Origin: Bacteroidales bacterium
GTDB taxonomy: Bacteria; Bacteroidota; Bacteroidia; Bacteroidales; NBLH01
Direction: 5' to 3'
Assembly: GCA_016937695.1 (NCBI GenBank)
Contig: JAFGWC010000119.1
Span: 1-64,000 of the forward strand
Length of the DNA: 64,000 nt
The translations under genes and the position numbers were made by a program. Of the stretch, positions 26,194 through 34,094 are shown piece by piece (position 1 is the first letter of the stretch; the number at the start of each line of letters is the position of its first letter). The notes below the pieces were generated by a model, which saw nothing but the letters and a program-made list of their open reading frames with translations, was not told the DNA's origin and did no database searches.

Positions 26194-28218
26194 CTAATTT
26201 TTAAATGAAAATTCATGTATAATTTTATTTGTGTCTAAAACTAAAGCAATAGTTCCATCACCAAGAATAGTTGCACCAGAAATTATTTCATGGTTTTTGT
26301 ATAATTTCCCAAGAGGTTTAAGCACTGCCTGATATTCACCTATAACATCATCAACGGCTAATCCTATTTTTTTATCTTCATATTTTACAATAACCATTTG
26401 CTCAACTTCAAGAGGTTCTGTGTCAATTTCAAATTCATCTCTTAAATAATAAAAAGGTATTTGTTCGCCATCGATAATAATTATATTATTGTATGCTTTT
26501 TTAAAATCTTGATGATTAACTGCATAAATTTTATTTACAAGATTTAAAGGCATAACATATTTGGTATTTCCTATCATAACTAACAAACCATCAATAATTG
26601 AAAGCGTTAATGGAAGTTTTATAGTAATAGTTGTCCCTACGTTTGTTTTTGAATCTAATTCTACAGTGCCTCTAATTTCTTCAATTTTTCTTTTAACTAC
26701 ATCCATTCCAACTCCTCTTCCTGACACATCGGTAACATTTTCAGCAGTTGAAAATCCGGGCAGAAAAATAATATCTAAAAGTTCTCTTTCTGTTAATTTG
26801 CTATCATGCTGAATTAATTCTTTGCTTATTGCTTTTTGCCTTACTTTGGCTAGGTCAATTCCTTTTCCATCGTCTTGAATTTTAATAACTACATTTGCTC
26901 CGGAATAATATGCTTTTAAATATATCATTCCTTTAAGTGTTTTCCCTAATTTCACTCTTTCTTTTTCAGATTCAATTCCGTGATCTACACTGTTTCTGAT
27001 TATATGCATTAATGGGTCTGTAAGGCCTTGTATTAATGTTTTATCTAGCTCTGTTTCAGCGCCTTCTGTAATAAAATCTATGTTTTTACCAAATTCTGTA
27101 GATAAATCTCTAATTAACCTATGGAAACGCGTTAACATTGTTTCTATTGGGATAAGAGATATATTGAAAGCGGTGTCTCTTAATTGTCTTGTAATATTTT
27201 CAATATTTTCGGCAAGTTGATTAAGTTCTTGAACTTTATTTTCTTCAACAAAAAGGCTCAAACTTGCTTGTGAAGTAACTAGTTCACTAACTAAATTCAT
27301 TAACTCATCTATTTTATCGGATGAAACTCTGATGCTTGAAATTACATTTTCTTTTGTAAATGTACTCAGTTTTTCAGTAACTGTATCTATTTTATTTTTT
27401 TTCTCTTTTTCGTAATTATTAATAAAGGGACTTAATATACTTAAATCAAAATGAGATTTTTCATCAAAAAGGTCTTCTATTTTATCTAAAATTTCACTTT
27501 CAGATAAAATATCAAAATTTGCAATATTTGAAATTTCTAGTTCACTTTCGTCTTCAACAAAAATAAAAACATCTTGAATTGATGCAACTGGTTCTTTAGT
27601 AACTAAAAATACTTCCCATGAAGTGTAGCATTTACTGAAATTAAATTTTGAAAGAAGAGGGATTTTTTGAGTTCGAGTATATACATTACAATTTCCAATA
27701 GTATTTAATTCATCTAAAAGATATAAAGGGTTGGTTCCGTTATCCATAATGGATTCATTGGGTCCAAAATAAATATAGAATGTTTGAACACTTTCTTCTT
27801 TTTCGGTTTCAGGGATTTGTGTTTCAATAATTTTTTTATCGTGTTTTTTTAAAATTCCTTCAACTTTGCTCAATAAAATATTATGATTTTTACTAATTTG
27901 TTCATTTTTTAAAGCTTCAGGATCTAGTAAATTTCTTAAATGGTCTACCGATGAGAAAGTAATACTGAGTAATTCTTCAGTTACTAATAAATTCCCATTT
28001 CTGATTTCATCATAAATTGTTTCAAGATTGTGTGTAAAATTACTGATTTCATCAAATCCAAACATTCCTCCTCCTCCTTTTAAAGAGTGCATAATCCTAA
28101 AAACAGAGGCAACTATCTCTGTATCTTTAGGTTGTTTTTCAAGAGAAAGTAAAGCTTGTTCCAAATCATTAATTAAATCGGTAGCTTCTTCAATAAATTT
28201 TTTTTGAAAATTATCCAT
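26194..28218 (-). CDS. cheA: Chemotaxis histidine kinase CheA
   Basis: A 674-residue kinase. The P1 HPt domain has the phosphoacceptor His44 in RIMHSLKGGGGMFGF. Residues about 146-222 (FYIYFGPNESIMDNGTNPLYLL) form the middle domain common in cheA genes of this type and may be the P2 region. P3 dimerisation starts about 293 (ISSIRVSSDKIDELMNLVSEL). The kinase domain has the N-box DPLMHIIRNSVDHGIE (Asn409), IQDDGKGID and GRGVGMDVVKRKIEEIRG. A CheW-like P5 domain ends the protein (GLLVMIGNTKYVMPL). It lacks a receiver, so CheY at 28308 and CheB are the expected targets. Confidence 0.95.
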   Translation of the reverse strand: MDNFQKKFIEEATDLINDLEQALLSLEKQPKDTEIVASVFRIMHSLKGGGGMFGFDEISNFTHNLETIYDEIRNGNLLVTEELLSITFSSVDHLRNLLDPEALKNEQISKNHNILLSKVEGILKKHDKKIIETQIPETEKEESVQTFYIYFGPNESIMDNGTNPLYLLDELNTIGNCNVYTRTQKIPLLSKFNFSKCYTSWEVFLVTKEPVASIQDVFIFVEDESELEISNIANFDILSESEILDKIEDLFDEKSHFDLSILSPFINNYEKEKKNKIDTVTEKLSTFTKENVISSIRVSSDKIDELMNLVSELVTSQASLSLFVEENKVQELNQLAENIENITRQLRDTAFNISLIPIETMLTRFHRLIRDLSTEFGKNIDFITEGAETELDKTLIQGLTDPLMHIIRNSVDHGIESEKERVKLGKTLKGMIYLKAYYSGANVVIKIQDDGKGIDLAKVRQKAISKELIQHDSKLTERELLDIIFLPGFSTAENVTDVSGRGVGMDVVKRKIEEIRGTVELDSKTNVGTTITIKLPLTLSIIDGLLVMIGNTKYVMPLNLVNKIYAVNHQDFKKAYNNIIIIDGEQIPFYYLRDEFEIDTEPLEVEQMVIVKYEDKKIGLAVDDVIGEYQAVLKPLGKLYKNHEIISGATILGDGTIALVLDTNKIIHEFSFKN

Positions 28219-28307
28219 TTTAGATAAATTTAACTTAACTGAAAATAAATTAGGTTTTTACACCTTTAAAATTAATAACACTCTTAAAAAAGTTACAATT
28301 AATAAAG

Positions 28308-28673
28308 TTATCTCATAACTTTATTAATTGCAGCTAAAAGTTTGGCTGGCACAAAAGGTTTAATAATCCAACCGGTAGCACCTGCATCTTTAGCTTCCAT
28401 TTTTTTATCACGTTGCGATTCTGTTGTTAAAAATAATATAGGAATTCTTGTATAATCATTAATTTTCCTTACTTCTCGAATAAGTTCTATGCCATTCATA
28501 TTTGGCATATGCAAGTCTGTAAGTAATAAATCAATAATTTGTCCATCGAAATGCTTTATTGCATCTTGTCCATCGATTGCAACAATTATATTATAACCTG
28601 CATTTTCTAAAGTAAAACTTACTACTTCGCGAATACTTTCTGAATCATCAACAATTAAAATAGTTTTAGCCAT
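28308..28673 (-). CDS. cheY: Chemotaxis response regulator CheY
   Basis: A 121-residue single receiver domain. TILIVDDSESIR contains the acidic pair, Asp53 in LLTDLHMPNMNG is phosphorylated, FLTTESQ has the switch Thr, and the Lys is in IIKPFVPAKL. It lies directly before cheA (89 bp), as in many cheY-cheA clusters. With no flagellar motor genes in the window its output target is unknown; gliding or twitching machinery are possibilities. Confidence 0.93.
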   Translation of the reverse strand: MAKTILIVDDSESIREVVSFTLENAGYNIIVAIDGQDAIKHFDGQIIDLLLTDLHMPNMNGIELIREVRKINDYTRIPILFLTTESQRDKKMEAKDAGATGWIIKPFVPAKLLAAINKVMR

Positions 28674-28707
28674 GATTAATTAAATTAAATGTTTTTACAG
28701 CTATATA

Positions 28708-29028
28708 TTATAGAGATTTTATAATACTTGTTAAGCCTGAAATTTGTAATAGTTCTAATATATCTTTTGATAGATCAATATTAAATGAAATCTTTTTATT
28801 GTGTGAAATACAAGTGTTTTTTAATGAAACAAGAAGTTGAATTGTTGCCAAATCGCAAACAGTAACATCATTAATATTTATCACAAGATTTTCATAATCT
28901 TTTTCTGCAGTTTTCAGATTTTTAACTACTTCTTTTAAATTATTAACACCCAAATCTCCACCCATAAAAATTTGTACTTTTTTATCTCCTTTTTTTGGCG
29001 CTTGAATTCTAAAATTAATATCTTTCAT
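28708..29028 (-). CDS. STAS-domain protein in the chemotaxis cluster
   Basis: A 106-residue STAS-fold protein. Features are KVQIFMGGDLGVNNLKEVV and the conserved ENLVININDVTVCDLATIQLLVSLK. In anti-sigma-factor antagonists the phosphorylatable Ser or Thr follows the Asp (DxSG); here the sequence is CDLATIQ, so the site is Ala-Thr rather than Ser-Gly and phosphorylation is uncertain. STAS proteins are occasionally found in chemotaxis operons, where their role is not clear. It lies between the coiled-coil protein and cheY. Confidence 0.85.
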   Translation of the reverse strand: MKDINFRIQAPKKGDKKVQIFMGGDLGVNNLKEVVKNLKTAEKDYENLVININDVTVCDLATIQLLVSLKNTCISHNKKISFNIDLSKDILELLQISGLTSIIKSL

Positions 29029-29148
29029 TTGTTATATTTTATTTATATATAATGTCAAATGGAACATTCAAATTATTAAAATAAAAAACTCAACTCTTAT
29101 TTTTTCATCACTTAAAATTTTTTAAATATATTAACTTAAAATATATTT

Positions 29149-30945
29149 TCAAAAAAATTCAATTTCATCATCATTTTCAGAGTCAAGATCTTCGTTTAAT
29201 ACATTACCATGAATAATCCTTTGGCTTTCCATAGTATATCTTTCTTTTATTTTATCAAGACTTTCATGTGACTCTTCTAGTTTTGTAACTGAAGCGTCAT
29301 CTCTTATAGTCAAATATATATTATTTAATTCAAGTATTATTTCTTCAATAACTTTTTCAAAAAAGTCATAATATTTTACTTTTTCTATTGAACTTTGTAT
29401 GTCTAGTGCTAATTTACTACCTAATTGTCCGTTTTGTTTTAAGATATTTTCAATGCTCGAGTTATTTTCATTTAAAATATTTACAATAGAATATATATTT
29501 TCAGATAATTGCTTTAAATTAGATTTAAAATTATTTTCTTTATAAGCATTACTTAAAGTTTCTAATAGATATAATTCATCATAATTTTTCTCAAAATATT
29601 TTTTTGTTTGACTTAATTCTTCCTCGATGTTAAGATTAATTTCAACGATTTGTTTTTTTAATTTTTTCAATTCAGGATATACACTAGCATCTCTGCATAA
29701 TTCTTCAATTATTTCATCGAAATTAGTCTTGAAATTTTTTCTGCTTTCACAAGTTTTTTCCAGATCATTTTTTATATCAATAAAAGTATCTTTTACATTA
29801 CTGATTTTTATATCAAATTCTTCACCATTAATTGCAAATTGATTAATTAATTCTACTGATTTTTCTAATTTGTTTTCAATTTCTCTAAAATGTGTTATTC
29901 CAAAAATAGGATTATGCCCTGAAAAAGAAGTGCACATTGATGAAATTACTTTCATATCTTCACCAATTTCCATAAAATTTTTAGTGATTTTTTCAATTGC
30001 ATCCTGATATTCTTGATTTGTGTATATAAGTTGAGCAACTTGTATTCCGGCGATATCTCTAATTTTTAAAAATTTCTTAGTTTGCTCAGTAAGTTCAGTT
30101 TTTTTATCTTTATAATCAAAGTCGTTGAGTTCATCAATTATCTCTTTATGAGTTTGCTGAACATGTTCCATTTTTTGTCTGATAATATCATGAAATTGTA
30201 AATTTGTAATAATTTTGCTTACATTTTCAAAATAGTTTTCAGTTTTTTTTGCTAAAATAGGCATTTGAACAGATGCTTCCTGATGTTTAGCTGTTAAAAT
30301 TGTAACACTTGATTTAATTTGCTCTAAAATTGCTTCAAGAGTATAGTTTTGTTGCTCTTTAAACTCATTAAAAAAATTCAGAACTGACTTAACAATTACT
30401 TTTACTTTATTATTCTTTTCATTAAAAGAATCATATGTATCTTTTATTATTTTAATTTCTATAATTACTTTATCAATTTTTTGAATTATTTCTGTTTTAT
30501 CAGGATTGTAAGAAAGATTTAACTTTAAGTTTGCAAACAAAAAATTAAGAGTCATCAAGTTTTGATTGAAGTTCTTAACCGGGATAAACATGGCGTTAAG
30601 AGTGACTTGCATTGAATCTAATATTTTAGCCGCTTTTATAACGCTATTTAAAAAATCATCAATTTGAAGTTTTAAACCTAAATGAAATGAATCTAGCTTT
30701 TTCAATAAGTAATTTCTATCTTTTCCAGCTAATATTTCAAAAAGTTTATTTGCGTTTCCTGAAATATCATTGGCAATTTTAGAATTATCTTTCAAATTTG
30801 AATTTAATAGTAAGAAATCCTTTGAAGAGGATTCGTTTAATGCAGTAATCTTAACATCAATGTCTGATAATAGAATAATGATTTCTTTTATCGAATCCCT
30901 ATTGAGAGAAAATCTATAATTACTAGTCTTCATATCATCGCCCAT
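29149..30945 (-). CDS. Long helical coiled-coil protein with CheZ-like DxxxQ motif, first gene of the che cluster
   Basis: A 598-residue soluble protein predicted almost entirely helical, with no membrane segment or recognised catalytic domain. At about 249-263 it has LQFHDIIRQKMEHVQ. Asp253 and Gln257 have the same D-x3-Q spacing as the active residues of the CheY phosphatase CheZ (QDLTGQ). Similar Q[FD]xDixRQ segments occur in chemotaxis-associated helical proteins. A second helical half shows YYDFFEKVIEEIILELNNI. The C-terminus DDEIEFF is acidic and ends in Phe, resembling the MCP tail. It starts the 13-gene cluster and lies 120 bp before the STAS gene. Function is not established; a CheY-P phosphatase or adaptor is the working guess. 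Confidence 0.75.
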   Translation of the reverse strand: MGDDMKTSNYRFSLNRDSIKEIIILLSDIDVKITALNESSSKDFLLLNSNLKDNSKIANDISGNANKLFEILAGKDRNYLLKKLDSFHLGLKLQIDDFLNSVIKAAKILDSMQVTLNAMFIPVKNFNQNLMTLNFLFANLKLNLSYNPDKTEIIQKIDKVIIEIKIIKDTYDSFNEKNNKVKVIVKSVLNFFNEFKEQQNYTLEAILEQIKSSVTILTAKHQEASVQMPILAKKTENYFENVSKIITNLQFHDIIRQKMEHVQQTHKEIIDELNDFDYKDKKTELTEQTKKFLKIRDIAGIQVAQLIYTNQEYQDAIEKITKNFMEIGEDMKVISSMCTSFSGHNPIFGITHFREIENKLEKSVELINQFAINGEEFDIKISNVKDTFIDIKNDLEKTCESRKNFKTNFDEIIEELCRDASVYPELKKLKKQIVEINLNIEEELSQTKKYFEKNYDELYLLETLSNAYKENNFKSNLKQLSENIYSIVNILNENNSSIENILKQNGQLGSKLALDIQSSIEKVKYYDFFEKVIEEIILELNNIYLTIRDDASVTKLEESHESLDKIKERYTMESQRIIHGNVLNEDLDSENDDEIEFF

Positions 30946-31078
30946 CTATATATTTTTAACAAAAAAAATTATTTTGATAAATATACAAATATTTTTTTCA
31001 TTTTACGAAATTCATTAATATTTATAAATAATTATTCACTTTTTTTAAATAAGCTAGCAAAGTTTTAATTTATTAAAT

Positions 31079-31086
31079 TATATTTG
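31079..31086 (+). promoter_or_regulatory. -7 promoter element for the OmpH-like gene
   Basis: TATATTTG matches TAnnTTTG. It overlaps the TTG start proposed by the ORF track at 31084, which argues that the true start is the ATG at 31117. Confidence 0.55.
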
Positions 31087-31116
31087 CGCAATTTTAAAAA
31101 CTCAATAAAATCTATT

Positions 31117-31743
31117 ATGAAAAATATTTCTTTGTACTTGAATATTGTATTAATTATAGCAGTTACTTTGCTTTATATCGATCGTTTTTCAGGAAAAAGC
31201 GAAAAAGCTGATGAAAATTCAAATGAAATCTCAAACTCCGTTTCAACTGAAATTGTTTATCTAAATATTGATTCATTATTAAACGGTTATGATTATTACA
31301 ATGATCTTAAAACTGAATTAATAAAAGAGCAAAAGAAGTTAGAATCTGATTTAAATTCTAAGTCAAAATCTCTTGAAAGAAAAGCAATGGAATTTCAGCA
31401 AAAGGTTGAAAAGCATTTAGTAACAAACGATCAAGCTCAAGGAATGCAGCAACAATTAATGCAAGAGCAACAAAATTTACTTCGCTTAAAAGAGCAAATG
31501 CAAATGCAACTTATGGAAAAAGAACAAAATATGAATAAAAATATTTATACTACTTTAAATGAATATTTAACAAAATATAATAAAGATTTAAATCATAAAT
31601 TAATATTAAGTAATACTTATGGTGGAAATGTTTTATTAGCTCAAGAAAATTTAAATATCACTGAAAAAATATTAGCCGGTTTAAATCAAGAATATCAAAA
31701 TAAACCTGTTACTGAAGAAAAAACCAATGATGAAAATAAATAA
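31117..31743 (+). CDS. OmpH/Skp-family coiled-coil protein, membrane anchored
   Basis: The start is moved from 31084 to the ATG at 31117, because the upstream TTG lies inside the -7 promoter element and the shortened protein begins with a clean hydrophobic segment (MKNISLYLNIVLIIAVTLLY). The resulting 208-residue protein has a single N-terminal membrane segment, then IVYLNIDSLLNGYDYY, the OmpH/Skp opening, then a long Gln/Glu/Lys coiled coil (residues about 70-150). It ends with NVLLAQENLNITEKILAGLN, also typical. Skp-type proteins chaperone outer-membrane proteins in the periplasm; here it may stay anchored. It is divergent from the chemotaxis cluster, with its own terminator. Confidence 0.82.
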   Translation: MKNISLYLNIVLIIAVTLLYIDRFSGKSEKADENSNEISNSVSTEIVYLNIDSLLNGYDYYNDLKTELIKEQKKLESDLNSKSKSLERKAMEFQQKVEKHLVTNDQAQGMQQQLMQEQQNLLRLKEQMQMQLMEKEQNMNKNIYTTLNEYLTKYNKDLNHKLILSNTYGGNVLLAQENLNITEKILAGLNQEYQNKPVTEEKTNDENK

Positions 31744-31772
31744 ATAAATAAATATTTTTCATTTATTTTTAT

Positions 31773-31807
31773 AAAGGTATAGGATAAATTAATCTTATAC
31801 CTTTTTT
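31773..31807 (+). terminator. Intrinsic terminator after the OmpH-like gene
   Basis: AAAGGTATAGGAT (31773-31785) and ATCTTATACCTTT (31792-31804) form a 13-bp stem with one G-U pair and a 6-nt loop, followed by a T-run. Confidence 0.85.
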
Positions 31808-31876
31808 CATTTTATAGCTTAATACTTGTTTTATTCCACAAAGTATTGTTAATAAATAAATTACAACTATTGACTT

Positions 31877-33139
31877 ATGAAAATATTTGAAGATTATAAA
31901 TCGAAATATATAAAAACAAATAATTTTATACATCAAAAACCGAAATTAGATACGAATAATATAATTGTAATTCCGGCATATAACGAACCAAATATTATTA
32001 ATGCACTAAATTCAATAAAAGAATGTACACTTCCCGAAAAAAGTACTGAAGTAATTATAATTATCAATTCATCGATAAATTCACCTCAATATGTGATTGA
32101 ACAGAATAAAAAAACAGAAACTGAGATTAATAATTGGTCAAAAATAAACAATAATGAAAAAATAGTTTATCATCCAATTCTATTAGAGAAAATTCCATCA
32201 AAAACGGCAGGCGTAGGATATGCAAGAAAAGTCGGAATGGATGAAGCTATAAACAGATTTATTTTAATAAAAAACACTTTTGGATTTATTACAAATCTTG
32301 ATGCTGACTCATTAGTAAAAAAAAATTATTTAGTTGAATTAGAAAATCTATTTTTAACAAAACCGAAAACAAAAGCATGTTCTATTTATTTTGAACATCC
32401 AATAAAAGGAGTCGAATTTCCGGAAGTAATTTACAAGAAAATAATAGAATATGAACTTTACCTTAGATATTATTCACTGTCTTTAAAATATACTGGTTTC
32501 CCAAATTATTATCACACAGTGGGTTCAAGTTTTGCAGTTAAAGCTGAAACTTATTGCAAACAAGGCGGAATGAATACAAAACAAGCCGGCGAAGACTTTT
32601 ATTTTTTACAAAAACTTATGCCTTTAGGCAGATATGAATATTTAAAATCAACAACTGTTTATCCGTCGCCTCGTTCTTCAGACAGAGTAATTTTTGGAAC
32701 AGGTGCTTATATTAAATCATCAATAGAAAATCCTAAAACTAATTTTTTCACTTATAATTTTAATGCTTTTAAAACTTTAAAAAACTTTTTCTCGCAAATA
32801 GATAAATTTTATAAACTTGATGCTTTTAATTACGAATTATTTAATCTCCATGAATCGATAAATAAATATTTAAAAGAAAATGAATTTGAAAAAGCTTTAA
32901 AAGAAATAAACTCAAACACATCAAATTTACAAACTTTTAGAAAAAGATTTTTTAGATGGTTTGACGCTTTAAAAATATTAAAATACCTGAATTATAGTCA
33001 TAATATTTTTTTTGAAAAACAACAATTAATCGAAGTTTTAAATGATTATTTAACATCTTCTAAAATAAAAAATATTAATATTTCAGATAATAAAAGTCTA
33101 CTCATATACATTAGAAATTTAGAAAAAAGATTGACCTGA
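31877..33139 (+). CDS. Family 2-like glycosyltransferase, cytoplasmic
   Basis: A 420-residue GT-A-fold transferase. NIIVIPAYNEPNIINALNSI is the nucleotide-binding opening, TEVIIIINSS a second strand, and FITNLDADSLVKKNYL carries the DxD-like acidic motif for the metal-sugar-nucleotide. A later TKQAGEDFYFLQKL supplies the ED acid motif, the likely catalytic base. No membrane segments and no QxxRW motif are seen, so it is probably a soluble single-addition enzyme. The C-terminal 150 residues are helical and unassigned. Acceptor and donor cannot be read. It stands alone between two terminator or regulatory regions. Confidence 0.8.
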   Translation: MKIFEDYKSKYIKTNNFIHQKPKLDTNNIIVIPAYNEPNIINALNSIKECTLPEKSTEVIIIINSSINSPQYVIEQNKKTETEINNWSKINNNEKIVYHPILLEKIPSKTAGVGYARKVGMDEAINRFILIKNTFGFITNLDADSLVKKNYLVELENLFLTKPKTKACSIYFEHPIKGVEFPEVIYKKIIEYELYLRYYSLSLKYTGFPNYYHTVGSSFAVKAETYCKQGGMNTKQAGEDFYFLQKLMPLGRYEYLKSTTVYPSPRSSDRVIFGTGAYIKSSIENPKTNFFTYNFNAFKTLKNFFSQIDKFYKLDAFNYELFNLHESINKYLKENEFEKALKEINSNTSNLQTFRKRFFRWFDALKILKYLNYSHNIFFEKQQLIEVLNDYLTSSKIKNINISDNKSLLIYIRNLEKRLT

Positions 33140-33159
33140 AAAATGATAAAGCTTGAACA

Positions 33160-33196
33160 TGTACGTTTTCGTACACATTTTTCCATTTTCGTACAC
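33160..33196 (+). promoter_or_regulatory. Dyad and direct-repeat operator, candidate enhancer site for sigma54
   Basis: TGTACG-TTTT-CGTACA (33160-33175) is a perfect dyad. The right part, TTTTCGTACAC, is repeated at 33186-33196, 20 bp (about two helix turns) on. The pair lies 64-100 bp upstream of the sigma54-like promoter, a suitable distance for an enhancer-binding activator. Confidence 0.5.
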
Positions 33197-33259
33197 TAAT
33201 TTAAAAGCACAAAGTCAATAACGTCAGTATTGTTCTAATTATCAACACTTTAATTTTTA

Positions 33260-33274
33260 TGGTATCTAAATTGT
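33260..33274 (+). promoter_or_regulatory. Sigma54-like -24/-12 promoter
   Basis: TGG-TATCTAAA-TTG has GG and the TTG G exactly 11 bp apart, as in the -24/-12 consensus, although the usual C residues are T. Transcription would begin near 33286, giving a leader of about 39 nt before the ATG at 33325. Confidence 0.45.
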
Positions 33275-33324
33275 TTAGTATAAATTCTTAAATAAATTAT
33301 TATTAACAACCAAAATAAAACACA

Positions 33325-34086
33325 ATGAAAAAAACAATTTTAATTTTAGTTACAGTAATTTTTTCAACATTAGGTTTAAAAGCGCAAGACATGACGATTG
33401 ATCAAGTTTTAGAAACTTATTTCGAAACTTTAGGTCAAGAAAAATTAAGTGCAGTTACTTCAATTACAATGACAGGAAAACAAATGGCTCAAGGAATGGA
33501 GTTTCCTTTTAAAGTTACTATAAAAAGACCAAACAAGCTTAGATTAGAAGCAACAGTTCAAGGAAACACAATGGTACAAGCATTTGATGGCGAAAAAGGA
33601 TGGATGATTGCACCATGGCTTGGAACTTCTGATCCTCAAGATGTTGGCGAAGACCAAATAAAAGGTTTCAAAGAACAAGCTGATATCGATGGTAAACTTT
33701 TTAACTGGAAAGAAAAAGGATATACAGTTGAATTAATTGGCAAAGAAGATATGGAAGGAACCGAAGTTTATAAAATTAAATTAACCGAAAAGCCAGAAAA
33801 AGAAGGCGAAGCAGGCGATGTTACTTTTTATTTTGTTGATGCTGAAAATTTTGTTGTTTTAAAAACTACAGCAAAAAGAATTTTGAGAGGAACTGAAGTT
33901 TCATCAGACAGCTATTCAAGTAATTACAAAGAAGTTGAAGGAATTATTTTTCCTTTTTCAATCGAAACAAAAATGGATGGAAATTCGGTTTCTCAAATTG
34001 TTATAGAAGAAGTTAAATTTAATGAAGATATTGACGATACAATTTTTAGCAGGCCTGAAAAAAATGATGAAAGTAAATCAGAATAA
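33325..34086 (+). CDS. Exported LolA-like outer-membrane lipoprotein-sorting-type protein
   Basis: A 253-residue protein with a signal peptide (MKKTILILVTVIFSTLGLKAQ, cleavage after about residue 20). The mature part has the LolA/LolB-like half-barrel signature of Bacteroidetes exported proteins: TIDQVLETYFETLGQEKLSAV, ITMTGKQMAQGMEFPFKVTIKRPNKLRLE, FDGEKGWMIAPW and GTEVYKIKL. Such proteins probably bind lipids or lipoproteins in the periplasm. It is followed after 8 bp by the BNR-repeat exoprotein gene, so the two form an operon, and it is preceded by the sigma54-like promoter. Confidence 0.82.
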   Translation: MKKTILILVTVIFSTLGLKAQDMTIDQVLETYFETLGQEKLSAVTSITMTGKQMAQGMEFPFKVTIKRPNKLRLEATVQGNTMVQAFDGEKGWMIAPWLGTSDPQDVGEDQIKGFKEQADIDGKLFNWKEKGYTVELIGKEDMEGTEVYKIKLTEKPEKEGEAGDVTFYFVDAENFVVLKTTAKRILRGTEVSSDSYSSNYKEVEGIIFPFSIETKMDGNSVSQIVIEEVKFNEDIDDTIFSRPEKNDESKSE

Positions 34087-34094
34087 TTAAAATT

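Noticed and set aside
31084-31116. Upstream TTG start of the OmpH-like protein
   Set aside because: Lies within the -7 promoter element; the ATG at 31117 is preferred.
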